From Lachnospiraceae bacterium UBA2734 (GTDB lineage Bacteria > Bacillota > Clostridia > Lachnospirales > Lachnospiraceae): a stretch of DNA of 32,913 bases. The notes under the pieces are model-generated. The model searched no databases and had not been told where the DNA came from. It was given only the letters and a program-made list of their open reading frames with translations. The translations under genes and the position numbers were made by a program. The stretch covers positions 1-32,913 of the forward strand of contig DEKA01000001.1 of assembly GCA_002353635.1 (NCBI GenBank), given 5' to 3'. Shown here piece after piece: positions 32,859-32,913 of this stretch (position 1 is the first letter of the stretch; each line of letters begins with the position of its first letter).

Positions 32859-32913
32859 GAGGTTTCTTTGCCTTTGTATGAAAAGAATCGATAGCAAAAG
32901 GGCTGACACAGGA

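Overview
The window looks like chromosomal DNA from an anaerobic, GC-rich member of the Clostridia, most likely Lachnospiraceae-like. The clearest marker is a SCIFF ranthipeptide precursor next to its radical-SAM maturase, a pair conserved in that class. Galacturonate genes with a CcpA-type cre site and strong AGGAGG ribosome binding sites agree with this. The species cannot be named from the sequence.

Positions 1-24395, all on the minus strand, form one long cell-surface glycan locus that runs off the left edge. It is read from high to low coordinates, starting at a promoter at 24368-24395. The order is: a GT52/sialyltransferase-like enzyme, a PglK-like ABC flippase, an acyltransferase-3, a large polytopic membrane protein, WecE (dTDP-4-amino-sugar transaminase), a GT-C-like membrane protein, a GNAT-GT2 fusion, an O-antigen polymerase/ligase-like protein, a PglF/CapD 4,6-dehydratase, a PglE-like aminotransferase, a PglC-like phosphoglycosyl transferase, an ATP-grasp-HAD fusion, four GT4 glycosyltransferases, and the N-terminus of an MBOAT O-acyltransferase. 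Many genes overlap by a few bases (TAATG, TGATG), as expected of a translationally coupled operon.

The simplest reading has two converging pathways. In the first, PglF, PglE and PglC make a UDP-2,4-diamino-type sugar and load it onto undecaprenyl phosphate; the GT4 enzymes extend it and the ABC transporter flips it. No PglB oligosaccharyltransferase is visible. An O-antigen polymerase/ligase-like protein is present instead, so the end product is more likely a capsule, exopolysaccharide or wall polysaccharide than an N-glycan. In the second, WecE makes dTDP-Fuc4N, the GNAT half of the fusion may N-acetylate it, and the GtrB/ArnC-like GT2 half may load it onto undecaprenyl phosphate. One of the GT-C-like proteins could then add it to the polymer outside the membrane. 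Acyltransferase-3 and MBOAT genes suggest O-acylation as well.

Positions 24396-28900 hold cytidine deaminase, a patatin-like phospholipase, the SCIFF maturase and SCIFF peptide, and a DUF554 membrane protein. The divergent gap between cytidine deaminase and patatin contains a compact multi-hairpin palindromic element. A partial diverged copy of it lies at the end of the DUF554 gene.

Positions 28889-32913 hold an HD-domain protein with its own promoter and terminator, then uxaA (altronate dehydratase) and uxaB (tagaturonate reductase). The uxa genes lie behind a promoter overlapped by a full-consensus cre site, so this is a catabolite-controlled galacturonate module. No tRNA, rRNA, CRISPR array or transposase gene was found.
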